From contig NZ_CP126307.1 in assembly GCF_030144325.1 (NCBI RefSeq), positions 3,641,001-3,705,000 on the forward strand: DNA of 64,000 nt, in the 5' to 3' direction. Positions 24,684 to 34,653 of this stretch are shown piece after piece. Position 1 is the first letter of the stretch; each line of letters starts with the position of its first letter. A program made the position numbers and the translations under genes. Below the pieces are notes generated by a model. It was given only the letters and a program-made list of their open reading frames with translations, did not search any database and was not told where the DNA came from. Origin of the DNA: Bosea vestrisii (GTDB taxonomy: Bacteria; Pseudomonadota; Alphaproteobacteria; Rhizobiales; Beijerinckiaceae).

Positions 24684-25687
24684 GCCGGCTTCACCGTCTG
24701 GATGCGCACCAGCCGGTTGGTGCCGCTCTCGCCGCCCCAGGCCTCGCCGCTCCGCCCGTCCATCTGGCGGACATTGGCGCCGGGCTTGTCGCTCGGGAAG
24801 CTGTTGAATTCCTCGTTGAGCGGGTCGAAGCGAACGATGCTGTTGAGGGCGAAGTCGGTGAGCCAGACCTTGTCGGCGTCGTCGACATAGACCGAGTAGG
24901 TCCGCGGCTTGTGACCGGGCAGCTTCCAGCCCTTCCAGCTGCCGCTTTCGGGGTCGAACGATGAGACCTGCCCGGAATTCCACTCGCTGACCCAGATCCG
25001 GTTCTTCGAATCCGACCAGACCCGGCGCGCGCCCTGGCCCTCGGTCGGCGGATCGACCACGGTGAAGGCGCCGCTCTGCGTGTTGATCCTGGCGATGTAG
25101 TTGCCGGCGAGCGAGGCGAACCAGATTTCGCCAGCCGGCGTGCGCGTCATGCCATAGGGGCCGGCGCCGCGCGGCGCGTCGAAGATCTCCATCTTGCCGG
25201 ATTTCGGATCGAGACGGCCGACGATGCCGTTCTGGCCGGTGAACCAGAGCATACCGGTCTTGTCGAAGACCGGCGTGTTGAGATTGGCGCGCTCGCGCTC
25301 GGCCGGGAGTTTGAACAGGTCGACCTTGTGCGTCTTGTCGTCGACACGGGCGATGGCGTTCTGGCCGCCTTCGGTGACCCAGGCGGCCCCATCAGGGCCG
25401 CGCACCACGCCGTGCGGCGCAGCGCCATCGCCGAGCGGAATCACCTTGATCTGGCCGGTGCGTGGATCGAAACGGCCGAGCACGCCGTTGCGCTGGCCGC
25501 AGACCCAGAGCGTGCCGTCGCCGGCATCGGTGACATCGCGCGAGCCCTTGATCTCCGGCACCTCGAAATAGGTGACGATGAACGGGCTGCCGGGCTGGGG
25601 CTGTCCGGTCGCCTCGGCGCTGCGCAGGATCAGATTCGGCGCGGCCAGGCCGGCGATGCCGAATTTCAGGAACGAACGGCGCAGCAT
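24680..25687 (-). CDS. Streptogramin-lyase-like (Vgb/SMP-30 type) beta-propeller protein with Tat signal
   Basis: 335 residues. The N terminus MLRRSFLKFGIAGLAAP is a twin-arginine signal, so the protein is periplasmic. The remainder shows six or seven repeats of the propeller pattern (TLWVCGQRNGVLGRFDPRTGQI, AAWVTEGGQNAIARVDDKTHK, MLWFTGQNGIVGRLDPKSGK, EIWFASLAGNYIARINTQSG) with conserved W and D positions as in virginiamycin B lyase. Homologues in environmental bacteria are often annotated as Vgb without proof of antibiotic cleavage. The coupled cytochrome c gene points to a redox or dehydrogenase-associated role instead. A calcium-dependent hydrolase or lyase activity is possible. Confidence 0.85.
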   Translation of the reverse strand: MLRRSFLKFGIAGLAAPNLILRSAEATGQPQPGSPFIVTYFEVPEIKGSRDVTDAGDGTLWVCGQRNGVLGRFDPRTGQIKVIPLGDGAAPHGVVRGPDGAAWVTEGGQNAIARVDDKTHKVDLFKLPAERERANLNTPVFDKTGMLWFTGQNGIVGRLDPKSGKMEIFDAPRGAGPYGMTRTPAGEIWFASLAGNYIARINTQSGAFTVVDPPTEGQGARRVWSDSKNRIWVSEWNSGQVSSFDPESGSWKGWKLPGHKPRTYSVYVDDADKVWLTDFALNSIVRFDPLNEEFNSFPSDKPGANVRQMDGRSGEAWGGESGTNRLVRIQTVKPA

Positions 25688-25799
25688 GGGCGTCTCCCTT
25701 TCGTTGTCGGCCGGCGAATGATCTGCCTATCCAGGACAGGCGTAAACCGACAACATCGTGAAACTGTGGCTGCGGCCGGACGGTTCCCTCTTCTCGTGT

Positions 25800-26447
25800 T
25801 CAGCGCTGGCGCTGGATGCCTTCGGGCAAGGTCGAGACGCGCGCCATCTCGCCGCTGCGGAAAGCCGTCGGATCGGTGAGATAGTCCTGCGCCATCGCCA
25901 TCGCGTCGGCACCCCAGAAGACCTCGCCATCGATCACCAGGCTTGGCACGCCGAAGACGCCGGCGGCAACCGCTTCCTCGGTCGCCTGGCGCAGGCGGTC
26001 CTTGACCTCCTGCTCCCCGATCAGCGCCAGGGCATCGGGCCGGCCGGCAGCTTCCGCCACTGCCGCCAGGACTGCCGGATCATTGGCGTCGCGGCCCTCG
26101 CCCCAGACGAGGCGGAAGGCGGCCGTCACCGCCGCCTCATTGCCGTTGAGCGCGGTCAGCAGGCGCAGCATGGCGAGCGGGTTGAAGGGGTGGGCCGGTG
26201 GGAAGCGGAAGGGCACGCCCATCGCCTGTGCGGTGTGCGTCGCGAGCCTGTAGGTGTGGACGCGCTTGGAGGCGATCTCGGCCGGGCCGAGCTGGCCCCA
26301 GGCCTTGAGGACGCCGCCGAAGACGATCGGCTTCAGCACGACCGGCCGCAGAGCCCGGATCGCGCCCAGCCGCGTCAACGCCAGATGCGCGAAGGGCGAG
26401 ATGATGTCGAAGTACCAGAAGGCGGGTTGAGGCACGGGTGGGCTCAC
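25800..26447 (-). CDS. 2-hydroxychromene-2-carboxylate isomerase family protein (DsbA/GST-kappa fold)
   Basis: 215 residues from GTG 26447, overlapping the isochorismatase stop (GTGA); a second GTG lies 12 bases on. The thioredoxin-like start FWYFDIISPFAHLALTRLG has the family's SPF/Y motif in place of a CxxC, with serine as the likely glutathione-contacting residue. PFRFPPAHPFNPLAMLRLL and GVFGVPSLVIDGEVFWGADAM are the family's other hallmarks. These enzymes isomerise bicyclic intermediates in naphthalene-type degradation in a glutathione-dependent way, but many members have other substrates. It is the last gene of the TetR-isochorismatase-isomerase operon. Confidence 0.88.
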   Translation of the reverse strand: MSPPVPQPAFWYFDIISPFAHLALTRLGAIRALRPVVLKPIVFGGVLKAWGQLGPAEIASKRVHTYRLATHTAQAMGVPFRFPPAHPFNPLAMLRLLTALNGNEAAVTAAFRLVWGEGRDANDPAVLAAVAEAAGRPDALALIGEQEVKDRLRQATEEAVAAGVFGVPSLVIDGEVFWGADAMAMAQDYLTDPTAFRSGEMARVSTLPEGIQRQR

Positions 26448-26974
26448 TTGACCAGCGCAAGAGCGGCGCGGAACTGTGGGTGCTCGGCTGTGCGCAGCCA
26501 CTCGAATACGACCGCCTCCGTGGTGACGATCTCGGCGCCGTTTCGCTCCAGCCGGCGTAAGCTTACCTCCTTGCTTTCCGGCACGCGCGAGCCGACAGCG
26601 TCCTGCACCACGAAGACACGGCGCTTGTGTTCGAGCAGAGAGAGCGCGGTCTGGCCGAAGCAGACATGCGCCTCGCAACCACAGAGGATCAGATCGTCAT
26701 CGCCGGCGATGGCGTCGATGAAGGCCGGCGCGGCACAGGCATCGAAGCTCATCTTGCTGATTGCGGGCGCGGCCTCGGCGAGGTCTGGAACCGTCGCGCC
26801 GAGCCCGGCCGGGTTCTGCTCGGTCATCACGATCGGCACGTCCAGGAGCTTCGCCGCTGCGACCAGCCTGCCAGCATTGGCCAGGAGGCGCGGCCCGTCA
26901 TGGATCGCCGGCATCAATCGCGCCTGGAAATCGATGACGACGAGGCGGGACCGTTTGACGTTCATCAGGTGCAT
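26444..26974 (-). CDS. Isochorismatase-family cysteine hydrolase
   Basis: 176 residues. The catalytic triad can be read: Asp in LVVIDFQARL (~15), Lys in AISKMSFDA (~74) and nucleophile Cys in CGCEAHVCFGQTAL (the second or third Cys, ~103-107). The family hydrolyses amide or vinyl-ether bonds (nicotinamide, N-carbamoyl compounds, isochorismate). This short form resembles the YcaC-like or RutB-like branches, but the substrate is not determined. Overlap with the isomerase gene downstream and 6-base spacing from the TetR gene upstream show one operon. Start ATG 26974; MNVKRSR at 26962 is an alternative. Confidence 0.88.
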   Translation of the reverse strand: MHLMNVKRSRLVVIDFQARLMPAIHDGPRLLANAGRLVAAAKLLDVPIVMTEQNPAGLGATVPDLAEAAPAISKMSFDACAAPAFIDAIAGDDDLILCGCEAHVCFGQTALSLLEHKRRVFVVQDAVGSRVPESKEVSLRRLERNGAEIVTTEAVVFEWLRTAEHPQFRAALALVK

Positions 26975-26980
26975 CGGGCG

Positions 26981-27613
26981 TCATCTCCGCAGGAGCCGGT
27001 CGAGCTCGGTTTCGACATGGCGCTCCATCAGCGCGCGCGGCGAGGTGCCGAACATGCGGATGCGCCGCGTATGCGCCAGGAGCAGCACGCCTGAAGCATG
27101 GGCGAAGGCGTCGGCCATGATCAACTCGGCTTGCGCGGCATCGGCGCCGAGCGCCAGCGCCGCCGCGCGGATCGGCGCCAAAGTCGCTTCCAGCGCCTCG
27201 TTCAATGCCCGGTCGCGCTCGCGGCCGAGACCGTGCGGGCGCATGCCGCCGCGAAACAGATAGAAGCCGAGATCGAGATCGCGCGGGTTCTCGGCATAGA
27301 AATCGAAGAAGGCGAGCGCGGCGGCTGAGAAGCACTCCGAAGGGGTGCCGGCAGTCGCAACCGCCGCATCGACCGCCTCCTGCAGCGTCTTGATCGAGCG
27401 GCCGAGCACCTCGGCATAGAGCGCCTCCTTCGAGTCGAAATGGAAATAGAGCGCCGCCGGCGTGTAGCCGGCCTCGGCGGCGATCGCTCGCAGCGATGCA
27501 CCGTCCAGCCCCTCGCGTTCGAACACGGCGCGCGCGGCGGTGACGATGCCCGCGCGCTTTGTGTCCGTCGCGGCATAGCGGCCGCGCTTTCGACCCGCCA
27601 TTCCCTCGCTCAC
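26981..27613 (-). CDS. TetR-family regulator
   Basis: 210 residues. DNA-binding domain at ~15-65: RAGIVTAARAVFEREGLDGASLRAIAAEAGYTPAALYFHF in pieces typical of TetR, followed by DSKEALYAEVLG. The C-terminal domain is helical and of the TetR_C type, with no identified ligand. It heads the isochorismatase-isomerase operon and diverges from the HpaB-like flavoprotein gene, with an imperfect palindrome between the two, so it probably controls both transcripts. Start ATG 27613; M5 is an alternative. Confidence 0.88.
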   Translation of the reverse strand: MSEGMAGRKRGRYAATDTKRAGIVTAARAVFEREGLDGASLRAIAAEAGYTPAALYFHFDSKEALYAEVLGRSIKTLQEAVDAAVATAGTPSECFSAAALAFFDFYAENPRDLDLGFYLFRGGMRPHGLGRERDRALNEALEATLAPIRAAALALGADAAQAELIMADAFAHASGVLLLAHTRRIRMFGTSPRALMERHVETELDRLLRR

Positions 27614-27640
27614 TCTGGAACGCCTCCAACCCTCTTGACG

Positions 27641-27663
27641 AAAATCTAACGTCGTTCAATTTT
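27641..27663. promoter_or_regulatory. Candidate TetR operator in the divergent region
   Basis: A 23-bp imperfect palindrome: AAAAT, two unmatched bases, AACG, central T, CGTT, two unmatched bases, ATTTT (9 of 11 pairs match). It lies 28 bases from the TetR start and 33 from the flavoprotein start, as expected for a shared operator. Confidence 0.5.
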
Positions 27664-27695
27664 AGCGGCAACAAGCTTTTCGGGAGGAGGCTAGC

Positions 27696-29228
27696 ATGCT
27701 GATGGACGCCGCCGGCTATCGTGAATCCCTGCGGGCCTATTCGCCGCGCCTCTTCGTCAACGGCCGCAGGGTCGAGAACGTCGCCGACGAGCCCATGCTG
27801 CTGCCGGGCATCAACGGCATCGGCGTCGGCTACGACCTCGCGCATGACCCGGCCTACGCCCCGATCATGACGGCGGTCGATGCGAGTTCTGGCAAGACGG
27901 TCAACCGGATGATCCATCTCAACCAGAGCTCCAGCGATCTTCTCGCCAAGCTCGAGGCGGTCCGGCTGATGTGCAAGATCGCCGGCTGTGCCGTGCGCTA
28001 TCTGACCCATGACGCTTTCAATGGCTTGCGCCAGGCGACGGTCCGGGCCGACGCCAATCACGGTACCGACTATACCCAGCGCTTCCAGGCCTATCTGCAC
28101 GAGGTGCAGGAGCGCGATCTCACCCTCGGCATCGCCATGACCGACGCCAAGGGTGACCGCTTGCTGCGGCCGGGCGCGCAGGCCAATCGCGATTCCTACG
28201 TTCACATCAAGGAACGCCGGGTGGACGGTATCGTCATCCGCGGCACCAAGGCGATCGTCACCGGCGCGCCCTATGTCCACGAATTCCTGGTGATGCCCTG
28301 CCGCACCCATGCCAAGGGTGACGAGGATTTCGCCGTCTGCTGTGCCGTGCCCTGCGATGCCGAGGGCGTCACCATCGTCGCGCGCCCGGCCGGGCGGCCC
28401 GGCGACCCCGCCGCGAAGTTCTCGGCGAAGTATGGCCAGTCGACCGGCGCGGTGATGTTCGACGACGTCTTCGTGCCATGGGAACGCGTCTTCCTTGCCG
28501 GCGAGATCGAGGAGGCCGGCTATCTCACCACCGGCTACGCCACCCACCATCGCCATAGCTGTATCGCGGCGCGGGCCGGCTTCGGCGACCTGCTGATCGG
28601 CGCCGGCGCGCTGATGGTCGAGGCCAACGGGCTCGATGCCGACAGGCATTCCCATGTCCGCGAGCAGCTGGTCGAATTGATCACCATCACCGAGAGCTTC
28701 TTCGCCTGCGGCGTCGCGGCCTCGGTCTATTGCAGCAAGGACGCGTCGGGCGTGGCGATGCCGGACGCAGTTTTCGCCAATATCGGCAAGCTGCTGCTCG
28801 CTACCAAGATCTACGACATGCACAGGATCGCACACTATGTCTCGGGAGGCTTGATCGTGGCGCTGCCCGGCCCGGACGAGGACCACAACCCCGAGACGTC
28901 AGCGTCGCTCTCGGCCGTGCTGACCGGGCGGCCGGACATCCCCTACGCGCAGCGCGCCGAGGTCGCCCGTTTCATCGAGGACCTCACCGTCTCCAAGGAG
29001 GCCGGCTGGTATTCGGTGATCTCGCTGCATGGCGGCGGCTCGCCCGAGGCGATGAAGCGCGAGATCTGGCGCAACTATCCCGTCATGGAAAAGGTCGCGC
29101 TGGTCGAGAGCCTGCTCGATCGCGGCGTGCTGGCCGACGGCTCGCGCGTCAGCAAGCAGCCCGGCCGCTGCTGCGTGACCGGCTGCGAAGTGCCCGAGCG
29201 CGTGACGATAGAGGAGGCGGCGGAATGA
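27696..29228 (+). CDS. HpaB/AbfD-superfamily flavoprotein (4-hydroxyphenylacetate 3-hydroxylase / 4-hydroxybutyryl-CoA dehydratase family)
   Basis: 510 residues, the usual length for this acyl-CoA-dehydrogenase-fold family. Recognisable stretches: YRESLRAYSPRLFVNGRRVEN, a flavin-domain region (VRADANHGTDYTQRF, DAKGDRLLRPG), IVTGAPYVHEFLVMPCR and FDDVFVPWERVFLAGE. 4-Hydroxybutyryl-CoA dehydratases hold a [4Fe-4S] cluster through three Cys and one His. Here I see C93 and C98 (CKIAGC) and HHRHSC at 284-289, so a cluster is possible but the spacing looks different. Alternatives are FADH2-dependent phenol monooxygenase or a dehydratase/isomerase acting on a CoA ester. The next gene, an acyl-CoA dehydrogenase with ATGA overlap, favours a CoA-ester pathway. 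Ribosome site GGGAGGAGG precedes ATG 27696. Confidence 0.85.
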   Translation: MLMDAAGYRESLRAYSPRLFVNGRRVENVADEPMLLPGINGIGVGYDLAHDPAYAPIMTAVDASSGKTVNRMIHLNQSSSDLLAKLEAVRLMCKIAGCAVRYLTHDAFNGLRQATVRADANHGTDYTQRFQAYLHEVQERDLTLGIAMTDAKGDRLLRPGAQANRDSYVHIKERRVDGIVIRGTKAIVTGAPYVHEFLVMPCRTHAKGDEDFAVCCAVPCDAEGVTIVARPAGRPGDPAAKFSAKYGQSTGAVMFDDVFVPWERVFLAGEIEEAGYLTTGYATHHRHSCIAARAGFGDLLIGAGALMVEANGLDADRHSHVREQLVELITITESFFACGVAASVYCSKDASGVAMPDAVFANIGKLLLATKIYDMHRIAHYVSGGLIVALPGPDEDHNPETSASLSAVLTGRPDIPYAQRAEVARFIEDLTVSKEAGWYSVISLHGGGSPEAMKREIWRNYPVMEKVALVESLLDRGVLADGSRVSKQPGRCCVTGCEVPERVTIEEAAE

Positions 29229-30874
29229 ACATCCACGCGGGCGCCACCCATCAGGTCCTCAACCAGGCCCGGCCGGCTATTGGCTGGAACGCCTTCACCG
29301 GCGACGCGGTGCTGCAGGGCATCGTCGCCCGCGGCGCGCCCTGGGTCGCGGACAAGGCGGCGGCACTCGGAGCCCATGCCGGCGACGCCGAGGTGCAGGA
29401 GCTCGCGCGCCTTGCCAATCGCCATGGTCCGGAGCTTCGGAGCCATGACCGTTACGGCAATCGCGCCGACTGGATCGACTTCCATCCGGCCTGGCACGAG
29501 CTGATGGCGCTCGCCTTCGCCCATGAGGTGCCTTCGCTCGCCTGGACGACGAAGGAGCCGAACGGCCATCTCGGCCGCGCCGTCCTGTCCTATCTCTGGA
29601 ACCAGATCGAGCACGGGACGGGGTGCCCGACAGGCATGACCTATGCCGCCTTTCCCGGCCTCGCCCAGCCGGAGTTCGCGCTCTGGCGCCAGAAGATCAC
29701 CTCGGCCCGCTACGACAAGCGCCCGCTGCCGGTGGCGCGGAAGCTAGGGGCCAGCGTCGGCTACGCGATGACCGAGAAGCAGGGCGGCTCCGACCTGCGC
29801 CAGACCCAGACCACGGCCCGCTTCCTCGAGGACACGCCCGAGGGCCGGGTTTATCTGATCACCGGCCACAAATGGTTCTTCTCGGTGCCGCAATCGGACG
29901 GATTCTTTACGCTGGCGCAGACGCAAAGCGGCGTCTCCTGCCTGTTCTGCCCGGGCTTCCTGCCCGACGGCAGCCGTAACCGGCTGCAGATCCAGCGCCT
30001 CAAGGACAAGGCCGGCAACCGCTCGAACGCCTCCTCGGAGGTCGAATTCCGCGAATGCCTCGGCTGGCTTGTCGGCGAGGAGGGCGCCGGCATCAAGGAG
30101 ATCCTCTCCCACGCCCATCTCACCCGGCTCGATTTCGCTGTCGGCTCGGCGGGGTTGATGCGCCAGGCGCTGACACTGGCGCTGAACCACACCCAATCGC
30201 GCAAGGGTTTCGGGTCGTCGCTGGCCGAGCAGCCGATGATGACCAACATCCTCGCCGATCTCGCGATCGATTCCGAGGCCTCGACGCTGATGGCCTTCAG
30301 GGTCGCCACCGCGACCGATGCCATGGAGACGTCGGAGGAAGAGCGCCACCTCGCCCGCGTCACCACCCCGCTGGCGAAGTTCTGGAACTGCAAGCGTGTC
30401 GCCGCCTTCGTCGTCGAGGCGCTGGAGTGCCATGGCGGCAACGGCTTCATCGAGGAGAACCCGATGGCGCGGCTCTATCGCGAGGCACCGCTCAACGCGA
30501 TCTGGGAGGGTACCTCGAACATGATGTGCATGGACGTGCTGCGCGCCTTCAACCGCGAGCCGCGCACCAAGGAGGCCTTCATGACCGAGGTCGGGCAGGC
30601 GCGCGGCGCCAACCGCGCCCTCGACCGCTGGCTCGACCGGCTCGGCGACGAGGCTGCCAAACCGCGCAATGATGACGGCCATGGCCGCCGGCTCGCCAAT
30701 CTGATGGCCTATGCGCTGCAGGCCTCCGAGCTCAGGAAGCACGCCGACGAGGCGGTGTTCGAGAGCTTCTGCCGCTCGCGGCTCGATGCCGACTGGGGCT
30801 ATGTCTTCGGCACGCTCGACCCCTCGCCGGAGCTGGCCGGGATCGTACGGCGGGCAACGGTGGCGCGTGGCTGA
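29225..30874 (+). CDS. Acyl-CoA dehydrogenase, AidB-like subfamily
   Basis: 549 residues from ATG 29225, overlapping the flavoprotein stop. The FAD-binding region is clear: GYAMTEKQGGSDLRQTQTTAR, YLITGHKWFFSVPQSDGFFTLAQT, and the C-terminal helical domain with SRKGFGSSLAEQPMM, ALECHGGNGFIEENPMARLYREA and LNAIWEGTSNMMCMDVLRA. The length and the RLDFAVGSAGLMRQAL region match the AidB/isovaleryl-CoA-like branch. It probably oxidises a short branched or aromatic acyl-CoA, though AidB itself binds DNA in alkylation stress. A short hairpin overlaps its stop, and about 100 bases follow before the convergent DUF899 gene. Confidence 0.9.
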   Translation: MNIHAGATHQVLNQARPAIGWNAFTGDAVLQGIVARGAPWVADKAAALGAHAGDAEVQELARLANRHGPELRSHDRYGNRADWIDFHPAWHELMALAFAHEVPSLAWTTKEPNGHLGRAVLSYLWNQIEHGTGCPTGMTYAAFPGLAQPEFALWRQKITSARYDKRPLPVARKLGASVGYAMTEKQGGSDLRQTQTTARFLEDTPEGRVYLITGHKWFFSVPQSDGFFTLAQTQSGVSCLFCPGFLPDGSRNRLQIQRLKDKAGNRSNASSEVEFRECLGWLVGEEGAGIKEILSHAHLTRLDFAVGSAGLMRQALTLALNHTQSRKGFGSSLAEQPMMTNILADLAIDSEASTLMAFRVATATDAMETSEEERHLARVTTPLAKFWNCKRVAAFVVEALECHGGNGFIEENPMARLYREAPLNAIWEGTSNMMCMDVLRAFNREPRTKEAFMTEVGQARGANRALDRWLDRLGDEAAKPRNDDGHGRRLANLMAYALQASELRKHADEAVFESFCRSRLDADWGYVFGTLDPSPELAGIVRRATVARG

Positions 30875-30978
30875 GCTCCAGCCACGGCATCTTCAAGAAA
30901 AACACGCGCCCCAAGCCCAATCCCTTCCGGGAGCGGGCATCCCACCAACCCTATGCGCGTGGTCTGGCTCGCTGCGCC

Positions 30979-31710
30979 TCAGGCGGCGCAGCAGGCATGG
31001 GCTTTCGGCTGGTCCTCGTATTCGTCATGACGCTTGATGAAACTCAGCGTCGAACTCTCGTTGCGGCCCTTCGGCGCCCGGTCGAGGATCATCAGCGTAC
31101 CCAGCATCTCCTCGCCGCCACGGGCATAGGACGAGTAGGTATGGAAGACCTCGCCGGCCTCGTTGCGGATGAACGCGCTCGTGCCCGGCAGCTCGTCATG
31201 GGCCTGCTCGGCCGGCGTCTGGGTGAAATTGTAGAGCACCGGGCCGTTGGCGAGCTCCTCCCTGCTGAAGGAGACATGGTAGTCGAAGTTGAAATCGCTG
31301 CCGAAGGACGAGACCCACGGGAAGCTCCAGCCCATGCGCTGCTTGTAGGCCTCGATCTTGGCGAGCGGCGCGCGCGAGACGGTCACCAGGGTGACGTCAT
31401 GGTTGTTGAGATGCGCCAGCGTGCCGTCGAAATGGTCGGCCATGAAGGAGCAGCCGGGGCAGCCTGCCTCCCAGTCCGGTCCGAACATGAAATGGTAGAT
31501 CACCAGCTGGCTGCGATCGTCGAACAGCTCGGCGAGCGTCTTCTTGCCCGCAGGCGTATCGAAGACGTAGTCCTTGTCGACCTTGACCCATGGCAACGCG
31601 AGCCGCTCGGCATTGATCTCATCGCGCAGACGGGTGAACTCTTTTTCGCGGCTGAGCAGGGCCCTGCGCGCGTCCAGCCATTCGGATCGGGGAACCACAT
31701 GATGTTCCAT
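30979..31710 (-). CDS. DUF899 thioredoxin-like protein
   Basis: 243 residues from ATG 31710; the ATG at 31713 is only 2 bases from the AAGGAGG ribosome site, so the second is better spaced. DUF899 proteins have a thioredoxin-like fold; here the redox-type motif is CPGC in WEAGCPGCSFMADHFDG (~84-90), with SRAPLAKIEAYKQRMGWSFPWVSS and VSFSREELANGPVLYNFTQT typical of the family, and a CC pair near the C terminus. The biochemical role is unknown. It diverges from a MarR gene over a palindrome and probably belongs to that regulator's targets. Confidence 0.88.
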   Translation of the reverse strand: MEHHVVPRSEWLDARRALLSREKEFTRLRDEINAERLALPWVKVDKDYVFDTPAGKKTLAELFDDRSQLVIYHFMFGPDWEAGCPGCSFMADHFDGTLAHLNNHDVTLVTVSRAPLAKIEAYKQRMGWSFPWVSSFGSDFNFDYHVSFSREELANGPVLYNFTQTPAEQAHDELPGTSAFIRNEAGEVFHTYSSYARGGEEMLGTLMILDRAPKGRNESSTLSFIKRHDEYEDQPKAHACCAA

Positions 31711-31754
31711 CATCGCCTCCTTGCAGCCCCCAGCCCTTCAGCTTAACTTACTGC

Positions 31755-31766
31755 GTTGATATCAAC
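31755..31766. promoter_or_regulatory. Perfect 12-bp palindrome, candidate MarR operator
   Basis: GTTGATATCAAC lies 11 bases upstream of the MarR start and 44 upstream of the DUF899 start, placed to cover both promoters. Confidence 0.55.
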
Positions 31767-31777
31767 ATATCTGAACG

Positions 31778-32245
31778 ATGTCAAAATCACCGGAAGCACC
31801 GCTCGAAGCCCTCGTCCCCTTCGCCACGACGCTGCATGTACGCGATCATTGCCTGTGCCTGCATGTCCAGCGCGCGGCACGGGCGCTGGCGCGACTGTTC
31901 GACGAGGCCTTGCGCCCGGTCGATCTCACCAATCAGCAATTCTCGCTCCTGATGTCCCTGAACCGGCCGGAGCCGCCGCCGATCGGCCCGGTTGCGAACC
32001 TGCTCGGCATGGATCGCACCACGTTGACCGCAGCACTGAAGCCGCTCGAACGCCGCGGCCTCGTCATCGTGGCCGCGGGTGAGAAAGACCGTCGCAGCCG
32101 GCTCCTGGCAATTACGCCTGAGGGAATTGCCCTGCTCGCCCGTGCCCTGCCGATCTGGCATCGCACGCATGACGCGGTCGATGCCCAACTCGTCGACGTC
32201 GTCGAACCGGCCAAACTCAGGCAGGCGTTGCTTGCCATGTCATAG
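31778..32245 (+). CDS. MarR-family regulator
   Basis: 155 residues. The winged-helix domain shows LTNQQFSLLMSLNRPEPPPIGPVANLLGMDRTTLTAALKPLERRGLV in pieces, and the wing AAGEKDRRSRLLAITPEG with the conserved D-x-R. An N-terminal cysteine pair (HCLCLHV, ~24-27) recalls thiol-sensing MarR proteins such as OhrR-like regulators, so it may answer to oxidants or electrophiles. It is divergent from the DUF899 thioredoxin-like gene. A 12-bp palindrome just upstream suggests autorepression. Confidence 0.88.
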   Translation: MSKSPEAPLEALVPFATTLHVRDHCLCLHVQRAARALARLFDEALRPVDLTNQQFSLLMSLNRPEPPPIGPVANLLGMDRTTLTAALKPLERRGLVIVAAGEKDRRSRLLAITPEGIALLARALPIWHRTHDAVDAQLVDVVEPAKLRQALLAMS

Positions 32246-32325
32246 CCGTCACATCGCCCCGGCCACTCGCTGATGCATCCGACAGACGATGTCGGCCCCG
32301 GAATCACACTGCCAAGGAGCACGCA

Positions 32326-32729
32326 ATGCCCCAGATGATCTTCGTCAACCTGCCGGTGAAGGACCTGCCGAAATCGATCGCCTTCTTCGAGGCGCTCGGC
32401 TTCTCCTTCAACCCGCAATTCACCGACGACACCGCCGCCTGCATGGTGATCAGCGACGCCATCTTCGCCATGCTGCTGACCCATGAGAAGTTCGCCAGCT
32501 TCTCGCCGAAGCCGATCACGGACACCAGCCAGTCGCTGCAAGTCCTGCTCACGCTCTCGCGCGACAGCCGCGAGGCGGTCGACGCGATCGTCGCGGCTGC
32601 GCTCGCCGCCGGCGGGACGACCGTCGACGAGCCGAAGGATTACGGCTTCATGTACGACCACGGCTTCCTGGATCTCGACGGCCATGCCTGGGGGTGATGT
32701 GGATGGACCCTGCAGCGGTGCAGTCGTAG
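32326..32729 (+). CDS. VOC/glyoxalase-fold protein; frame-broken at the C terminus
   Basis: About 134 residues after correction. One VOC domain pair: QMIFVNLPVKDLPKSIAFFEALGF and GFMYDHGFLDLDGHAW. As given the protein stops after HAWG. The family ends with a metal-ligand glutamate or hydrophobic strand then a short tail, and adding one G to the five-G run at 32690-32694 restores HAWGVMWMDPAAVQS with a TAG at 32727. Members of this PhnB/YaeR-like group act on small metabolites or bind fosfomycin-type drugs; the substrate is unknown. Ribosome site AAGGAG lies nine bases upstream of the ATG. Confidence 0.85.
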
Positions 32730-32761
32730 CCGCCAGCCGGCGAGGGGTCTGGAAAAATTCG

Positions 32762-32787
32762 GGGGCGCGGCATTGCTGCCGCGCCCC
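32762..32787 (-). terminator. Terminator of the glp operon (possibly bidirectional)
   Basis: An 11-bp GC stem, GGGGCGCGGCA with TGCCGCGCCCC, around a TTGC tetraloop. On the minus strand it is followed by CGAATTTTTCC, a good intrinsic terminator for glpV. On the plus strand it is followed by TTT, which could also end the VOC gene. Confidence 0.75.
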
Positions 32788-32817
32788 TTTCGCGCATCCG
32801 AGCCGGGAGGAGGGGGC

Positions 32818-34575
<1,758 letters not shown>

Positions 34576-34653
34576 CGTTGTCCTCCGATGTTCCCTTTGG
34601 AATGCCGCCCCTTCTGCGGGGCCGGTCGTTTCTTGTTCTTGGGCTCGAACTCC

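Noticed and set aside
24680..25687. Virginiamycin B resistance gene
   Set aside because: Propeller family alone does not prove antibiotic cleavage; Tat export and cytochrome coupling argue otherwise.
26898..28886. 662-residue minus-strand frame
   Set aside because: Runs antisense to the HpaB-like gene and out of frame through the TetR gene.
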